Part shown: in pieces, positions 27,101 through 39,300 of the stretch
Numbering within the stretch: the first letter of the stretch is position 1
How the letters are laid out: every line of letters starts with the position of its first letter
Source of the DNA: Pseudomonas sp. SJZ074
GTDB lineage: Bacteria > Pseudomonadota > Gammaproteobacteria > Pseudomonadales > Pseudomonadaceae
Assembly: GCF_007828215.1 (NCBI RefSeq)
Contig: NZ_VIUE01000004.1
Location: forward strand, 1 to 64,000
Reading direction: 5' to 3'
DNA length: 64,000 nucleotides
Program-made: the position numbers and the translations under genes
Notes under the pieces: model-generated
Told to the model about the DNA's origin: nothing
Databases searched by the model: none
Seen by the model: the letters and a program-made list of their open reading frames with translations, nothing else

Positions 27101-27260
27101 CTTCGAACGCCAGACCATCGCCGCCATGGCCGAGGTCGCACAGCCCCTGGCCGAATCCGCCGCCGAGCCGCTGGCAGACAGTGCCGAGTTCAGCGCCTCG
27201 GGCCTGTCCGACGACGAAATGCAAGCGCTGATGGCCGAACTGGACGAGGCCGACCTGTGA
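24198..27260 (+). CDS. NRPS module 1: interface-like domain - A(His) - T
   Basis: The protein has 1020 residues from the ATG at 24198 (MSGLQGFRISPQQ), chosen because the first domain begins there. A GTG at 24141 would add 19 residues. Residues ~8-425 look like a condensation fold, but the HHxxxDG site reads GAGSHFD (133-139) with no catalytic His pair, so it cannot condense. This fits the interface domains described with siderophore beta-hydroxylases. The adenylation domain (core YTSGSTGAPK near 561) has specificity residues D-S-A-S-I-A-E-V-W-K, close to the bacitracin His code D-S-E-L-T-A-E-V-C-K. The carrier has GGDSI (Ser946), a form usual before epimerisation domains, yet none follows. 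It is predicted to load His for beta-hydroxylation. Confidence 0.82.
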   Translation: MSGLQGFRISPQQAALYPHIKGAAEHPFGCHLQWSLSGPTDVEALNSRLQALLAASEILRTRLMPAPGLRHPVQVIDETGTVTVAQLDLRQHNNADQDAELARLVSQTRDWTAPLAVTLVRLSDQTAVLDLAGAGSHFDLASLRLLADALLQDTPADLSEALQYADYAEWRWNLVEDEPDHPGVRFWKAWGEAEQPTLQLSLEAPSGAGFAPARQALALPAELARHPALTSALMLAAWTAVLGRLAGQQQVPLTLIHESRGPELDNVLGVFEQCLPLNIDLDPQATLLQQSQQLAASVERTTGWQDYYTQDLTTGYAFAWRSGDARERYADALTGPVKACLNVRQLPDSLHASVSYDCHTLSAEAARCLGEQWLQLLQGALAEPQQAWSHLPLGGPLQSAIIANTPSSPSIEALTLVELIARQVRQQPDAIALSDQDGDLSYAGLDACATRLAHRLVAAGIGRDVPVGILFPRSNAAIVAMLAVLKAGGAYVPIDPTYPADRRAYMLADSGIAHIVVSADLADSLPATLQRFVLDDLSARDTSDLPPLPLPDANALAYLIYTSGSTGAPKAVEISHGALSFSTQVRMATYETPVRAYLLLSSFAFDSSVAGIFWTLAQGGRLVLPAPGEELEMARLARLVAQHKVSHGLSLPSLYQALLDQLQRSTSTDSLECWIVAGEACPPALVAQHSKTLPHARLVNEYGPTEATVWASHEVLEPSRSVSIGRPIAGMDLRLLNEFDQACGVGEPGEIVLAGSTLARGYRNKPEETAKAFVTLADGTRAYRTGDLACWLADGRVAFLGRKDHQVKVRGYRIELGEIERQLCSHSDVREAAVIVQEHAAGKRLLAYVLAAHGYAPDSEAIKRFLGERLPSYMVPARVLTLATFPRTPNGKLDTRQLPDPDQFDESTHVAPRNAMETTLQAIVAKVLKLASVSVTDNFFAIGGDSILSLQVVAQAHEQGIALSTKQVFERQTIAAMAEVAQPLAESAAEPLADSAEFSASGLSDDEMQALMAELDEADL

Positions 27261-27318
27261 GTCGTTCCTCCCGCTACCAGGCCATCAACGTTGCCCCCTT
27301 TTACGCAGGACGCTTTCA

Positions 27319-30300
27319 ATGACCACCGAAAAAACCACCGGCAATCCAATCGAAGACGTTTACCCGCTGTCGCCATTGCAGCAAGGGATGCTCTTCCACT
27401 CCCTGCTCCACGAAGACTCCGGTGTCTATCTGATGCAGGACCGCTATCGCATCGGCGGCGCCATCGATGAAGTGGCTTTCCTGGAGTCATGGCGCCAGGT
27501 GGTGGCGCTGCACCCATCCCTGCGCGCCAGTTTCCAATGGAAAAGCCAGAAGCAACCGGTGCAGGTGATCCACCGTGAGGTCAAGGTCCCGCTGGACACC
27601 CTCGACCTGCGCGGGCTTGCCGCCCATGAGCAGGAGGCGCGCATCCGCAGCCTGCTGGAAGACGAACAGAAAGTCGGCTTCAACCTGTCGAAGCCGCCGC
27701 TGATCCACTTCCGGCTGGTGCGCCTGGCCGATGAGTCTTACGAATTCATTCGCAGCTTCCATCACATCCTGATGGATGCCTGGTGCATCTCCCTGGTGAC
27801 GGTGGACTTCCTCAAGGTCTACGAGGCGCTGTGCAACGACCGCACCCCGGAGCTGAAAAGCCCACGGCCGTTTCGCGACTACATCCAGTGGCTGCAACGC
27901 CAGGATGCGGGCAAGGCCGAGCAATTCTGGCGCGGCCAACTGCAGGGCCTCAATGCGCCGACGCCGCTGACCGTGGACAACGGCGTGACCCATGATCGCT
28001 ACACCGACGCGGTGCTGGTGAACGATCAACTGATCCACCTGAGCGAACAGCAAACCCAGGCACTGGCCGCGTTCTGCCGTAGCCGTCGGATCACCCCGAA
28101 CACGTTCTTCCAGGGCGTCTGGTCATTGTTGCTGTCGCGCTACAGCGGCCAACGGGACGTGGTCTTCGGTGTCACCGTGGCCGGCCGTCCGGCGGACCTG
28201 ACCGGCGTCGCGGAAATGATCGGCTTGTTCATCAATACGTTGCCGCTGCGGGTGTCGGTGGACCCGGAGGCCTCCCTCGGCAGTTGGCTGAGTGACCTGC
28301 AAGGGCTCAACGTCGACATGCGCGACTTTGAACACACGCCCCTGACGGATATCCAGGGCTGGAGCGACTTCCCCCGGGGCGAAACCCTGTTCGACAGCAT
28401 CCTGGTATTCGAAAACGCCCCAATCGACGAGCAAATCCTCGAAGGCGGTTTCCAGTTCAGCCTCGAAGGCATGGACCACAGCGTGCACACCCACTACGGC
28501 TTGACCGTAGTCATCCTGCCCGGCGAGCAACTGGGCATCCGTGTGTCCTATGACCGCGAACGTTTTGAGGCCGCCACCGTCGAGCGTCTGCTGGGCCATA
28601 TCGCCAGCCTCGTGGCAGACATGCTGGCAGCGCCAGATGCGCCGTTGGGCAGTTTGGAGCTCCTGGCTGCCGAGGAACGCCAACAGCTGTTGGGCGATTG
28701 GGCGGTCAATCCACACGACTTCCCGCTGGACCAAAGCTACGCGCAGTTGTTTGCCCACCAGGTCGCCCAACGCGGCGGGCAGGTCGCGGCGATCTGCGAC
28801 GGTGAGTCGCTGACCTACGCCGAGCTGGACCAGCGCTCCACACGCCTGGCCCATGCCTTGCGCGAGGCTGGTGCCGGTGAAGATCAGTTGGTCGCCCTGG
28901 CCGCCCCCCGTGGCCTGGCGCTGCTGACCATGATGATTGCCGTGTTCAAGACCGGCGCGGCGATGCTGCCCCTGGAAGTCAGTCATCCGCCCGAGCGCCT
29001 GCGGGAGATCCTCAGCCTGTCCCGCGCGCCGTTGCTAGTCGCTAGTGAAAGTTGCAGCGCCCTGCTCGATCCGTTGTTCAGCGGTCTGGAACAGGCCCCC
29101 GAGGCGCTGTTCGCCGAAGCCTGCTGGAGGACTGGCAACGACTCGCCGCTGCCTGCTCTCGGCCGCCCGGACAGCCTCGCCTACGTCCTCTTCACCTCGG
29201 GCTCGACCGGTACGCCGAAGGGCGTGATGATCGAACAACGGAGCATGCTCAACAACATCTTCGGCAAAGTCCCCGCCCTGGGGCTCGGCGCCGAGGACCG
29301 GATTCCGCAGACCGCCTCCGTGGCGTTCGACATTTCCGTGTGGCAGTTCCTCGCCGCGCCGGTGCTCGGTGCCACCGTGCACATCCTCCCGGATGAAGTC
29401 GCCCACGACCCGCAGCGTCTGTTGCAGGTGCTCGCCAGCGAACGCCTGAGCGTGCTGGAAATTGTCCCGAGCCTGATGCGCACCCTGCTCGCCCTGTGCC
29501 CATGCGACCTGCAACTGCCGGACCTGCGCTGGGTGCTGCCCACCGGTGAAGCCCTGCCGCCGACCGTGGCCCGGGACTGGTTCGCGCGCTTCCCCGACAT
29601 CGCCTTGATGAATGCCTACGGGCCGGCCGAATGCGCCGACGACGTGGCGTTCCAGCCGATCTACGAAGCCCCGGCCGCGCACATCAGCCACATGCCCATC
29701 GGCCAGCCGACCGCCAATAACCGCCTGTATGTGCTGGACGAAGCCCTGCGTCCGGTGCCCGTGGGTGTCGCCGGGGAAATCTGTGTCGGTGGCGTCGGCG
29801 TCGGCCGTGGCTACCTGCACGATCCGCAGCGCACTGCTGATGCGTTCATCGAACATCCGCAACTGGAAGGTCGCGTGTATCGCACCGGTGACCTGGGCCG
29901 CTGGCGCGCAGACGGGGTGATCGAATACCTCGGCCGCCGCGACCAGCAGGTAAAACTGCGCGGCCACCGGATCGAACTGACCGAAATCGAACACCGCCTC
30001 GCACAGCACCCGAACGTGCGCGAAGCCGCCGTCCTGCTGCGGGAAAACAGCGTGGGTGAAGCCTGGCTGGTGGCGTACTGGTCGGCCCATGACGACACCC
30101 TGGGCAGCGACGGCCTGGGCGAGCACCTGCGGGCGCAACTGCCGCCGTACATGGTCCCGGCCGCCTTCGTCTGCCTGGACAGCCTGCCGCTGAACAACAA
30201 CGGCAAGGTCGATCGCAAGACTCTGGCCGCCCGGGAACTGGACTGGCAGGCCGACGCCCAGCAAAGCATAGCCCCGCGCAACCCATTGGAAACCGCCGTG

Positions 30301-33300
30301 GCGGCGATCTGGGCCGAGGTCCTGGGGCGCGACACCGTGGGCGTGGAAGACAATTTCTTCACCCTCGGCGGCCACTCGTTGCTGGCGACCCAGATCGTGG
30401 CGCGACTGCGCAGCCATTTCAAACTCGATCTGCCGCTGCGCACGCTGTTCGAACAACCCACCGTGGCCTTGCTGGCGGTAAACATCGCCGCCCGCCAGGC
30501 CGACGCCGCCGCGCCACAAGCCGCCGCCCTCAAGGCACCGAAAGCCATACCGCGCCCGGCCCTGTTGCCGCTGTCGTTCTCGCAACAACGCCTGTGGTTC
30601 ATCGAGCAACTGACCCCGGGCACGACGCTGTTCAACATCCCGTTCGCCCTGCACCTCAAAGGCGAACTGGATGTCGAGGCGCTGCATGCCAGCCTGAATG
30701 ACCTGCTGGCGCGCCATGAGATCCTGCGCACCGGCATCCACAGCACCGATGGCGTGCCTTGCCAGCGCATCAGCGAGTCGCTGGACATCGCGCTGCCTTT
30801 CGAAGACCTGTCCGGCCTGACCGCCACCGCCCGCGAAGGCGCGCAGTTCACTGCCCTGCAAGACACCTTCGAGCAGCCGTTCGACCTGACCTGCCCGCCG
30901 TTGCTGCGTGCCCGCCTGCTGCGCCTGGCGCCAGGAGAGCACGTGCTGGGCATCGCCCTGCATCACCTGGTGTCGGACGCCTGGTCGGCCACCATCGCCC
31001 TGCGGGAACTGGCCCTGGGTTACGAGGCCCGCTGCAACGGCGCCGCCGCCGAACTGCCGGCATTGCCGGTGCAATACGCCGACTTCGCCCTCTGGCAGCG
31101 CGAACACCTGCAAGGCGCCGAACTCAAGCGTCAGTTGGATTACTGGACCAGCACCCTGGACCGTCGCGACAGCGAAGGCAGTCCGCTGCTGGCGCTGCCC
31201 ACCGACCATCCACGGCCATCGATGCAGAGCTACCGCGCCGGCATCGTCCAGCGCGAACTCAGTGCCGACCTCAGTGGCCGGGTGCAAGCCTTTGCCAGTC
31301 GCCTTGGCACCACCCCGTTCACCGTACTGTTCGCCGGTTTCGCCGTGTTGATGCACCGCTTGAGCGGCGATGCCACCGTGCTGGTCGGCACCCCGGTCAC
31401 TCACCGCGAACAACCGGGCACCGAAGGCCTGCTCGGCATCTTGCTGAACAACCTGGCGATCCGCGCCGACTTTGCGCCGCAAGCGGATTTCACCGCACTG
31501 GTGCAACAGGTGGCCGAGCGCCTGCGCAGCGGCCTGCAGCACCAGGACCTGCCTTTCGAGCAACTGGTGGACAGTCTGCAACTGCCCCGCAGCCTCAGCC
31601 ACGCGCCGCTGTACCAAGTGATGGTGGCCCAGCAATTGGCCATGGAATCGCGCTTGCGCTTCCCCGGGCTGGAATTCGAAGCCCTGGACACCCCGCTCCG
31701 GCATTCGGAATGCGACCTGGACCTGCACGTGTTGTGCCCGGCCAATGCCCCGATCCAGCTGGAGCTGATGTTCGCCCTGGACCTGTTCGTCGCCGACAGC
31801 GCCCGCCAGACCCTGGCCCGCCTGGAGTACCTGCTCGAACAGATGCTCGCCGAACCGCAACGCCCGGTGGCAGCCCTGCCGCTGCTGATGGACGCGGAAT
31901 GGCAGCGCACGGTGGTGGAATGGAACCGTACCGAGATGACGGTGCCCACCCACCTGACCTTCGCCCAGCTGTTCGAACAACAGGCCGAGCACACCCCCGA
32001 GCGTGACGCGTTGTGCTTCGAGGGCCGTCGCCTGAGCTACAGCGAGTTGAACCGGCGGGCCAACCAGGTAGCGCATTACCTGCGCAGCCGTGGCGTGGTC
32101 GCCAATCGTCCCGTGGCGCTGTGTGTCGAGCGCTCGCTGGAACTGTTGGTCGGCTTGCTGGGGATCCTCAAGGCCGGTGGCGCCTATGTGCCGCTGGACC
32201 CGACCTACCCGGTGGATCGCCTCGCCTACATGCTCGAAGACGCGCAACCGGTGCTGTTCCTCGGCCAACAGGGCCTGTTGGAACAGTTGGGCGCCGACCT
32301 GCCACGCCTGCGCCTGGACAGCGACGCGGCGCTGTTCGCCGATCAGCCAGACGACAACCTGCCGCCGCTCGCCGGGCCGCAGGACCTGGCCTACATCATG
32401 TACACCTCCGGCTCGACCGGTAAGCCCAAGGGCACCCTGGTCACCAACGGTTCGGTGGTCAACCTGGCCTGGGCGCGGATCCATGGCCTGTACCGTCGCT
32501 ATACCGACCAGCCGCTGCGCACCAGCTTCAACTACTCGTTTGCCTTCGACAGCTCGGTGGCCGAACTCATCCTGCTGCTCGATGGCCACAGCCTGTACCT
32601 GACCCCGGAAGACGTGCGCTACGACCCACAAGCGCTGGCGCAGTTCTTCGCGCAAACCCGCCTGGACGCCTTCGAGTGCACCCCAGCGCAACTCAAGGCC
32701 CTGCTGGAAAGCGACGGCGTGCGCCGGGGCGAGGTGTACCTGCCACGCTTCGTGCTGTTCGGTGGCGACGCCGTGGACGCGCAGTTGTGGCAACGCCTGC
32801 CGTCGATTGCCGGCAGCCGCTTCTTCAACACCTACGGCCCGACCGAGTGCACGGTGGACGCCACCGGCTGCGCGGTCGATGATTTCCCGGCCCGGCCTAT
32901 CATCGGACGGCCGATCGCCAACGTGCGCACCTATGTCCTCGATGGCTTCCTCAACCCGCTGCCGGTGGGTGTGCCAGGCGAACTGCACATCGGTGGCGCC
33001 GGGGTGACCCTGGGCTACCTCAACCGGGCCGAGCAGACCGCGAAGGTGTTCATCGAGGACCCCTTCTCACCGCAGGAAGGCGCGCGGATGTACAAATCCG
33101 GCGACCTGGTGCGTTGGCTGCCCGACGGCCAGCTCGAATACCTCGGGCGCATGGACCATCAGGTGAAGATCCGTGGCTTCCGCGTCGAACTGGGGGAAAT
33201 CGAAAGCCTGATCGGCGCCCAGCCCGGCGTACGCCAGGCCGTGGTGCTGGCCCGGGAGGACGTACCCGGCGACAAGCGCCTGGTGGCCTACGTGACCTGT

Positions 33301-36300
33301 GATGGACAGGCCGATGTCAACGCCTGGCGCAAGACCATCGGCGCCGCCCTGCCCGACTACATGGTGCCTTCGGCGTTCGTGCTGCTCGATGAACTGCCGC
33401 TGACCGACAACGGCAAACTCAATCGCAAGGCCCTGCCGGCCCCGGACATCCAAGCCGCGCCGGACGCCCTCGATCCGCCGCGCAGCAGCGCCGAACGACA
33501 ACTCGCCGCGCTGTGGTCGGAGTTGCTGAAGGTGCCGTCGACACAGATCGGTCGCGACAGCCATTTCTTCTACCTCGGCGGTCATTCGCTGCTGGCGGCA
33601 GCGCTGTTTGCCCGCCTGCGCCAACAGTTCGCCACAGTGCCGCCGCTGCGCTCCGTGTTCGAACACCCGACCCTGGAGGCCCTGGCCGCGCTGCTGGGCG
33701 AGCCGCTGCAAGCCCCCGCCGCGACCTTCGTGGCGGCGCCACGCCCGGCGCGCCTGCCGTTGTCGTTCGAACAACAACGCCTGTGGTTCCTGGAACAACT
33801 GAGTGCCGGCGGTGGCGAATACAACGTGGTCAGCGCCGTGCAACTGGACGGTGAACTCGATACCCGGGCCCTGCAAGCGGCCCTGAACAGCGTGGTCCAA
33901 CGTCACGAAATCCTGCGCAGCCGTATCGTGCGCGAGAGCGACGGCGAGTTGGCGCTGGTCATCGAGCCGCAAGTCGACTTCACCCTGCAGTTGACAACCC
34001 TGGAAGCGACCAGTGATACGCATTGGCAGCAACTGACCGACGAGGCCATCCAGGCAGAAAACGGACGTCGTTTCGACCTCGCCAGCGAAGTGCCGATCCG
34101 CGCCACCCTGCTGCAACGCAGCGACCGCGCCCAGGCCCTGCTGCTGCTCACCGTGCACCACTGCGCCACCGACGATGCCTCCAGCCAGAACCTGCTGAAT
34201 GAGCTGGGCCGTTGCTACAGCGCCCATTGCCAGGGCACGGCGGCCATGCTGCCGGAACTCGTTCTGCAATACCCCGACTACGCCCTCTGGCAGCGCGAGC
34301 CCGGTCAACAGACCGCATTCCGCAGCCAGTTGGAATACTGGCGTGGACAACTGGAGGACGGCGACTACCTGCTGGACCTGCCCACCGAACAGGGCCGCCC
34401 CAACCACCTCGCCCCGGCTGCCGGCGCGGTGCAATTGCAGCTGCCGCCGGCCCTGGTGGGACGCCTGCGACAATTCGCCCAACAACGTGGCGCCACCCTG
34501 TACATGCTGATGCTCAGTGCCGCGCAATTGCTGCTGGGGCGCTACGCCAACCAGCGCGACGTGCGGGTCGGCAGTCCGGTGGCCCAGCGGCCGTTTGCCG
34601 AGCTGCAGCCGCTGATCGGCTGCTTCGTCAACACCGTGGTCATGCGTGCCGACCTCGATCCGAGCCTGGACTTCGAAGGCTTGCTGGGTCAGGTCCGCAA
34701 CCGCGTACTGGACGCCCAGCAGCATCAGGACGTGCCGTTCGACCAGGTTGTCGAACACCTCAAGCCGGCCCGCAGCCTCGGCCAGACGCCGTTGTTCCAG
34801 GTGCTGTTCGCCATGCAGAACGCGGATTCGTCCTGCCAGCACTGGCCGTCGTTGCAGGTCAGCGAGCGCGCCGTGAACGCCCAGGCCACCAAATACGACT
34901 TGAACTGGGAGGTGTATGACGGCGAGGTACTGTCGGTGTTGTTGGAATACCGCGCCGCGCTGTTCAGCGAAACCACCGCCCGGCGTTGGCTGGAGCAATG
35001 GCAGCAACTGCTGGAAGCCATGCTCGATGCACCGCAGACCCGCCTCGCGGACTGGTCGCCGTTGGCGGCAACAGAGCGCCAGCGCCAACTGGTCGAGTGG
35101 AACGCCACCGAGCGTCACTACAGCGGCCCGACCAACCTGCACACCGCCCTCAGCCAGCAAGCCGCCCTCAGCCCCAACGCCCCGGCACTGGTGTTCGAAG
35201 GCCAACGCCTGACTTACGCCGAGCTCGACCAACGGGCGCAAGCCGTGGCCCGGGCGCTGCACGCGGCCGGCATCGGCGCCGATGACATCGTGCCGGTGTG
35301 CATGGAGCGCTCGGTGGACATGGTCGTGGCCCTGCTCGGCATCGTCCACGCTGGCGCCGCCTGGCTGCCGCTGGATCCGGAACTGCCCGCCGGGCGCCTG
35401 GCCTTCCTGATCGAAGACGCCGACGCCAAGGTCAGCCTGACCCAGGCCCAGTGGCTGTCGCGCCTGCCGGCCGGACATCAGGCCTGGACCCTCGACACCC
35501 TGCCCCAGGCACCGGCGTTCGACCCGCTCAGCGTCGCTGCCAATGACCTGGCCTACATGCTCTACACCTCCGGCTCCACCGGCCAACCGAAAGGCGTGAT
35601 GAACGAACACGGCGCCTTGATGAACCGTCTGTACTGGATGCAGGACGCGTTCCCGATTGGCCCGAACGACCGCGTGCTGCAGAAAACCCCGTACAGCTTC
35701 GACGTCTCGGTGTGGGAGTTCTTCTGGCCGCTGATCACCGGCGCCACTCTGGTGGTCGCGCGTCCCGATGGTCATCGCGACCCGGCGTATCTCAGCCAGT
35801 TGATCCAGCAGGAGCAGGTCACCACCTTGCACTTCGTGCCGTCGATGCTGCGCGCCTTTGTCGAGGAGCCGAGCCTGGTCGACTGCCACAGCCTGCGCCA
35901 GGTGTTTGCCAGCGGCGAGGCACTGCCGGTGGATCTGGTGCGGCGCTTCATGGGCCGACACCCGGCGGCACTGGTCAACCTGTACGGCCCGACCGAAGCG
36001 GCCATCGACGTCTCGGTATGGCGCTGCTCGGTGGACGATGTGATCGTGCCTATCGGTAAACCCATCGCCAACCTGCGCCTGTACATCCTCGATGAAAGCC
36101 AGCAACCGCTGCCCATCGGCAGCATTGGCGAGCTGTACATCGGCGGTGTCGGCGTCGCCCGCGGCTACCTCAAGCGTCCCGACCTGACAGAGGAACGCTT
36201 CCTCGCCAGCCCGTTCATCGACGGTGATCGCCTGTACCGCACCGGCGACCGCTGCCGCTTCCTGGCCGATGGCAACATCGAATACCTCGGGCGCCTGGAT

Positions 36301-39300
36301 CATCAGGTGAAGCTGCGCGGCCAGCGCATCGAGCTTGGTGAGATCGACGCCGATCTGCTGGCCCAGAGCGGCGTTCGCGACGCCGCGACCCTGCTGCTGG
36401 AGCAACGCTTGGTGAGTTTCTGGTGCGGTGACGCCGACGAGGCTGCCATTCGTAGCGCATTGAGCGACAACCTGCCCGCGCACATGCTGCCGAGCTTCTT
36501 CGTCCAGCTCGACAGCCTGCCCCTGAACAGCAACGGCAAGCTCGACCGCAAGGCCCTGGCCGCCACCCCGCTGCCGGAACACCACAGCGACCGGCCGTAC
36601 ATCGCGCCGCGCACCGCCATGCAAAGCGCGCTCTGCGAGTTGTTCAGCGAAGTGCTGGAATGCGCGTCAGTCGGCATCGAAGCGCACTTCTTCCAGCTCG
36701 GCGGCCACTCCCTATTGGCGACCCGCCTGGTCAGCCGGGTCCGTGAACGCCTGGGGGTTTCCCTGCCGTTGGCAGTGGTGTTCGAACAACCGACAGTTGC
36801 GGCCCTGGCCGATTACCTGGGCGTGGCGACAGCGGATGAATCGATCACCTCGCAGCCGCGTCCGGCGGCACTGCCCTTGGGGCTGGCACAGAAGCGCTTC
36901 TGGATGCTCAGCCGCCTGGTTCCGGATTCTCGCGAATACCACATGCCGTTCGCCCTGACGTTGCGCGGCGAGCTGCAAGTCCGCGTCTTGCGCGAAGCCT
37001 TCGAACAGGTCAGCCAACGTCACCTGGTGCTGCGCAGCCGGATTGTCGAAGTCCAGGGCGAGCCGCAACTGCTGATCGACGACCACGGGCCGGCGCTCGC
37101 GGTCACTGCCGTTGCCACACAGGATTGGCGCGCGACCTGCGCCACGGCCCAAGCCGAGTTGATGGCGCCATTCGACCTGGCCGCCGCCGCGCCTTGGCGG
37201 GCGCACCTGCTACAACGCCAGGACAGCGACGAAAACCTGTTGCTGGTGTGCCTGCACCACAGCGCCACCGACGGTTGGGCCATGCAATTGCTCATCGACG
37301 AGCTGACCCAGGCCTACGCCGCCGGCCTCGATGGACAGTCGCCGGCCTGGACGCCGCTGGAAATCGACTATGTCGACTTCGCCCTGTGGCAACAGCATCC
37401 GGACACCCAGGCCCGACGCAATGCCAGCCTGACTTACTGGAAAAACCACCTGGACCAGGACGATTACCAGCTCGATCTGCCCATCGACCATCCACGGGGC
37501 GCCGAAGCCGATCGTCGGGCTCGGCAACTGATCGTCAACCTCGGCGCCCAGCGCGCCGAATCGATCCGCCAGTTCGCCCGTCAGCGCGGCACGACCACTT
37601 ACGTGGTGCTGGCCTCGGCCCTGAGCGCACTGCTGGCGCGTTACAGCGGTCAGCGCGAGATTCGTCTCGGCACCCCGGCGGACCAGCGCGATCAGCCGCA
37701 AGCCCAGACGCTGCTGGCCTGCCTGGTCAACACCCTGGTGATCCGCAGCGAAGTCGACCAACGGGCCCCGGCCGAGCAATTGCTCGCCAGTCTCGAAGCC
37801 GATCTGCGTGCGGCCCAGGCCCACGCCGACCTGCCCTTCGCCACCCTGGTCGGCGCTGTCGCACAACACCGCGACCTGAACCGCACGCCACTGTTCCAGG
37901 TGCTGTTCTCTCTTAACTACGGCCGCGTGGACAGCAGCCAATGGCCGGGACTGGAGGTCGAAGAGCAGGTGCTGCCGGTGATCGACGCCAAGTTCGAACA
38001 GAGCTGGGAAGTCCAGGACGACGGCAGCGACATGACCCTGGCGCTGGAATATCAAGCGGCGCTGTTCGAGGAGTCGACGATGCAACGCTGGAGCGCACAA
38101 TGGTGTGCACTGCTGGATGCGTTGGTGGCGGCGCCTGGGCGAACGCTGATCGAGCTGTTCCCGCAGCAGCAGGACCAACAGCAGCTGGACCGTTGGAACG
38201 CCACCGAGCGTCACTACAGCGGCCCGACCAACCTGCACACCGCCCTGAGCCAGCAAGCCGCCCTCAGCCCCAACGCCCCGGCACTGGTGTTCGAAGGCCA
38301 ACGCCTGACTTACGCCGAGCTGGACCAACGGGCACAAGCCGTGGCCCGGGCCCTGCGCGCGACCGGTATTGGCGCCGATGACATCGTGCCGGTGTGCATG
38401 GAGCGCTCGGTGGACATGGTCGTGGCCCTGCTCGGCATCGTCCACGCCGGCGCCGCCTGGCTGCCGCTGGATCCGGAGCTGCCCGCCGGGCGCCTGGCCT
38501 TCCTGATCGAAGACGCCGACGCCAAGGTCAGCCTGACCCAGGCCCAGTGGCTGTCGCGCCTGCCGGCCGGACATCAGGCCTGGACCCTCGACACCCTGCC
38601 CCAGGCACCGGCGTTCGACCCGATCAGCGTCGCGGCCAATGACCTGGCCTACGTGCTCTACACCTCCGGCTCCACCGGCCAACCGAAAGGCGTGATGAAC
38701 GAACACGGCGCCTTGATGAACCGTCTGTACTGGATGCAGGACGCGTTCCCGATTGGCCCGAACGACCGCGTGCTGCAGAAAACCCCGTACAGCTTCGACG
38801 TCTCGGTGTGGGAGTTCTTCTGGCCGCTGATCACCGGCGCCACCCTGGTGGTCGCCCGTCCCGACGGTCATCGCGACCCGGCGTATCTCAGCCAGTTGAT
38901 CCAGCAGGAGCAGGTCACCACCTTGCACTTCGTGCCGTCGATGCTGCGCGCCTTTGTCGAGGAGCCGAGCCTGGTCGACTGCCACAGCCTGCGCCAGGTG
39001 TTTGCCAGCGGCGAGGCACTGCCGGTGGATCTGGTGCGGCGCTTCATGGGCCGACACCCGGCGGCACTGGTCAACCTGTACGGCCCGACCGAAGCGGCCA
39101 TCGACGTCTCGGTATGGCGCTGCTCGGTGGACGATGTGATCGTGCCTATCGGTAAACCCATCGCCAACCTGCGCCTGTACATCCTCGATGAAAGCCTGCA
39201 ACCGCTGCCCATCGGCAGCATTGGCGAGCTGTACATCGGCGGTGTCGGCGTCGCCCGCGGCTACCTCAAGCGTCCCGACCTGACAGAGGAACGCTTCCTC

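Noticed and set aside
29035..32988. Very long open frame on the minus strand opposite the NRPS gene (also 33067-36624, 37210-39675, 44018-46816, 46826-50029)
   Set aside because: They lie wholly inside clearly coding NRPS DNA, have no domains, and follow from its GC-rich third positions.
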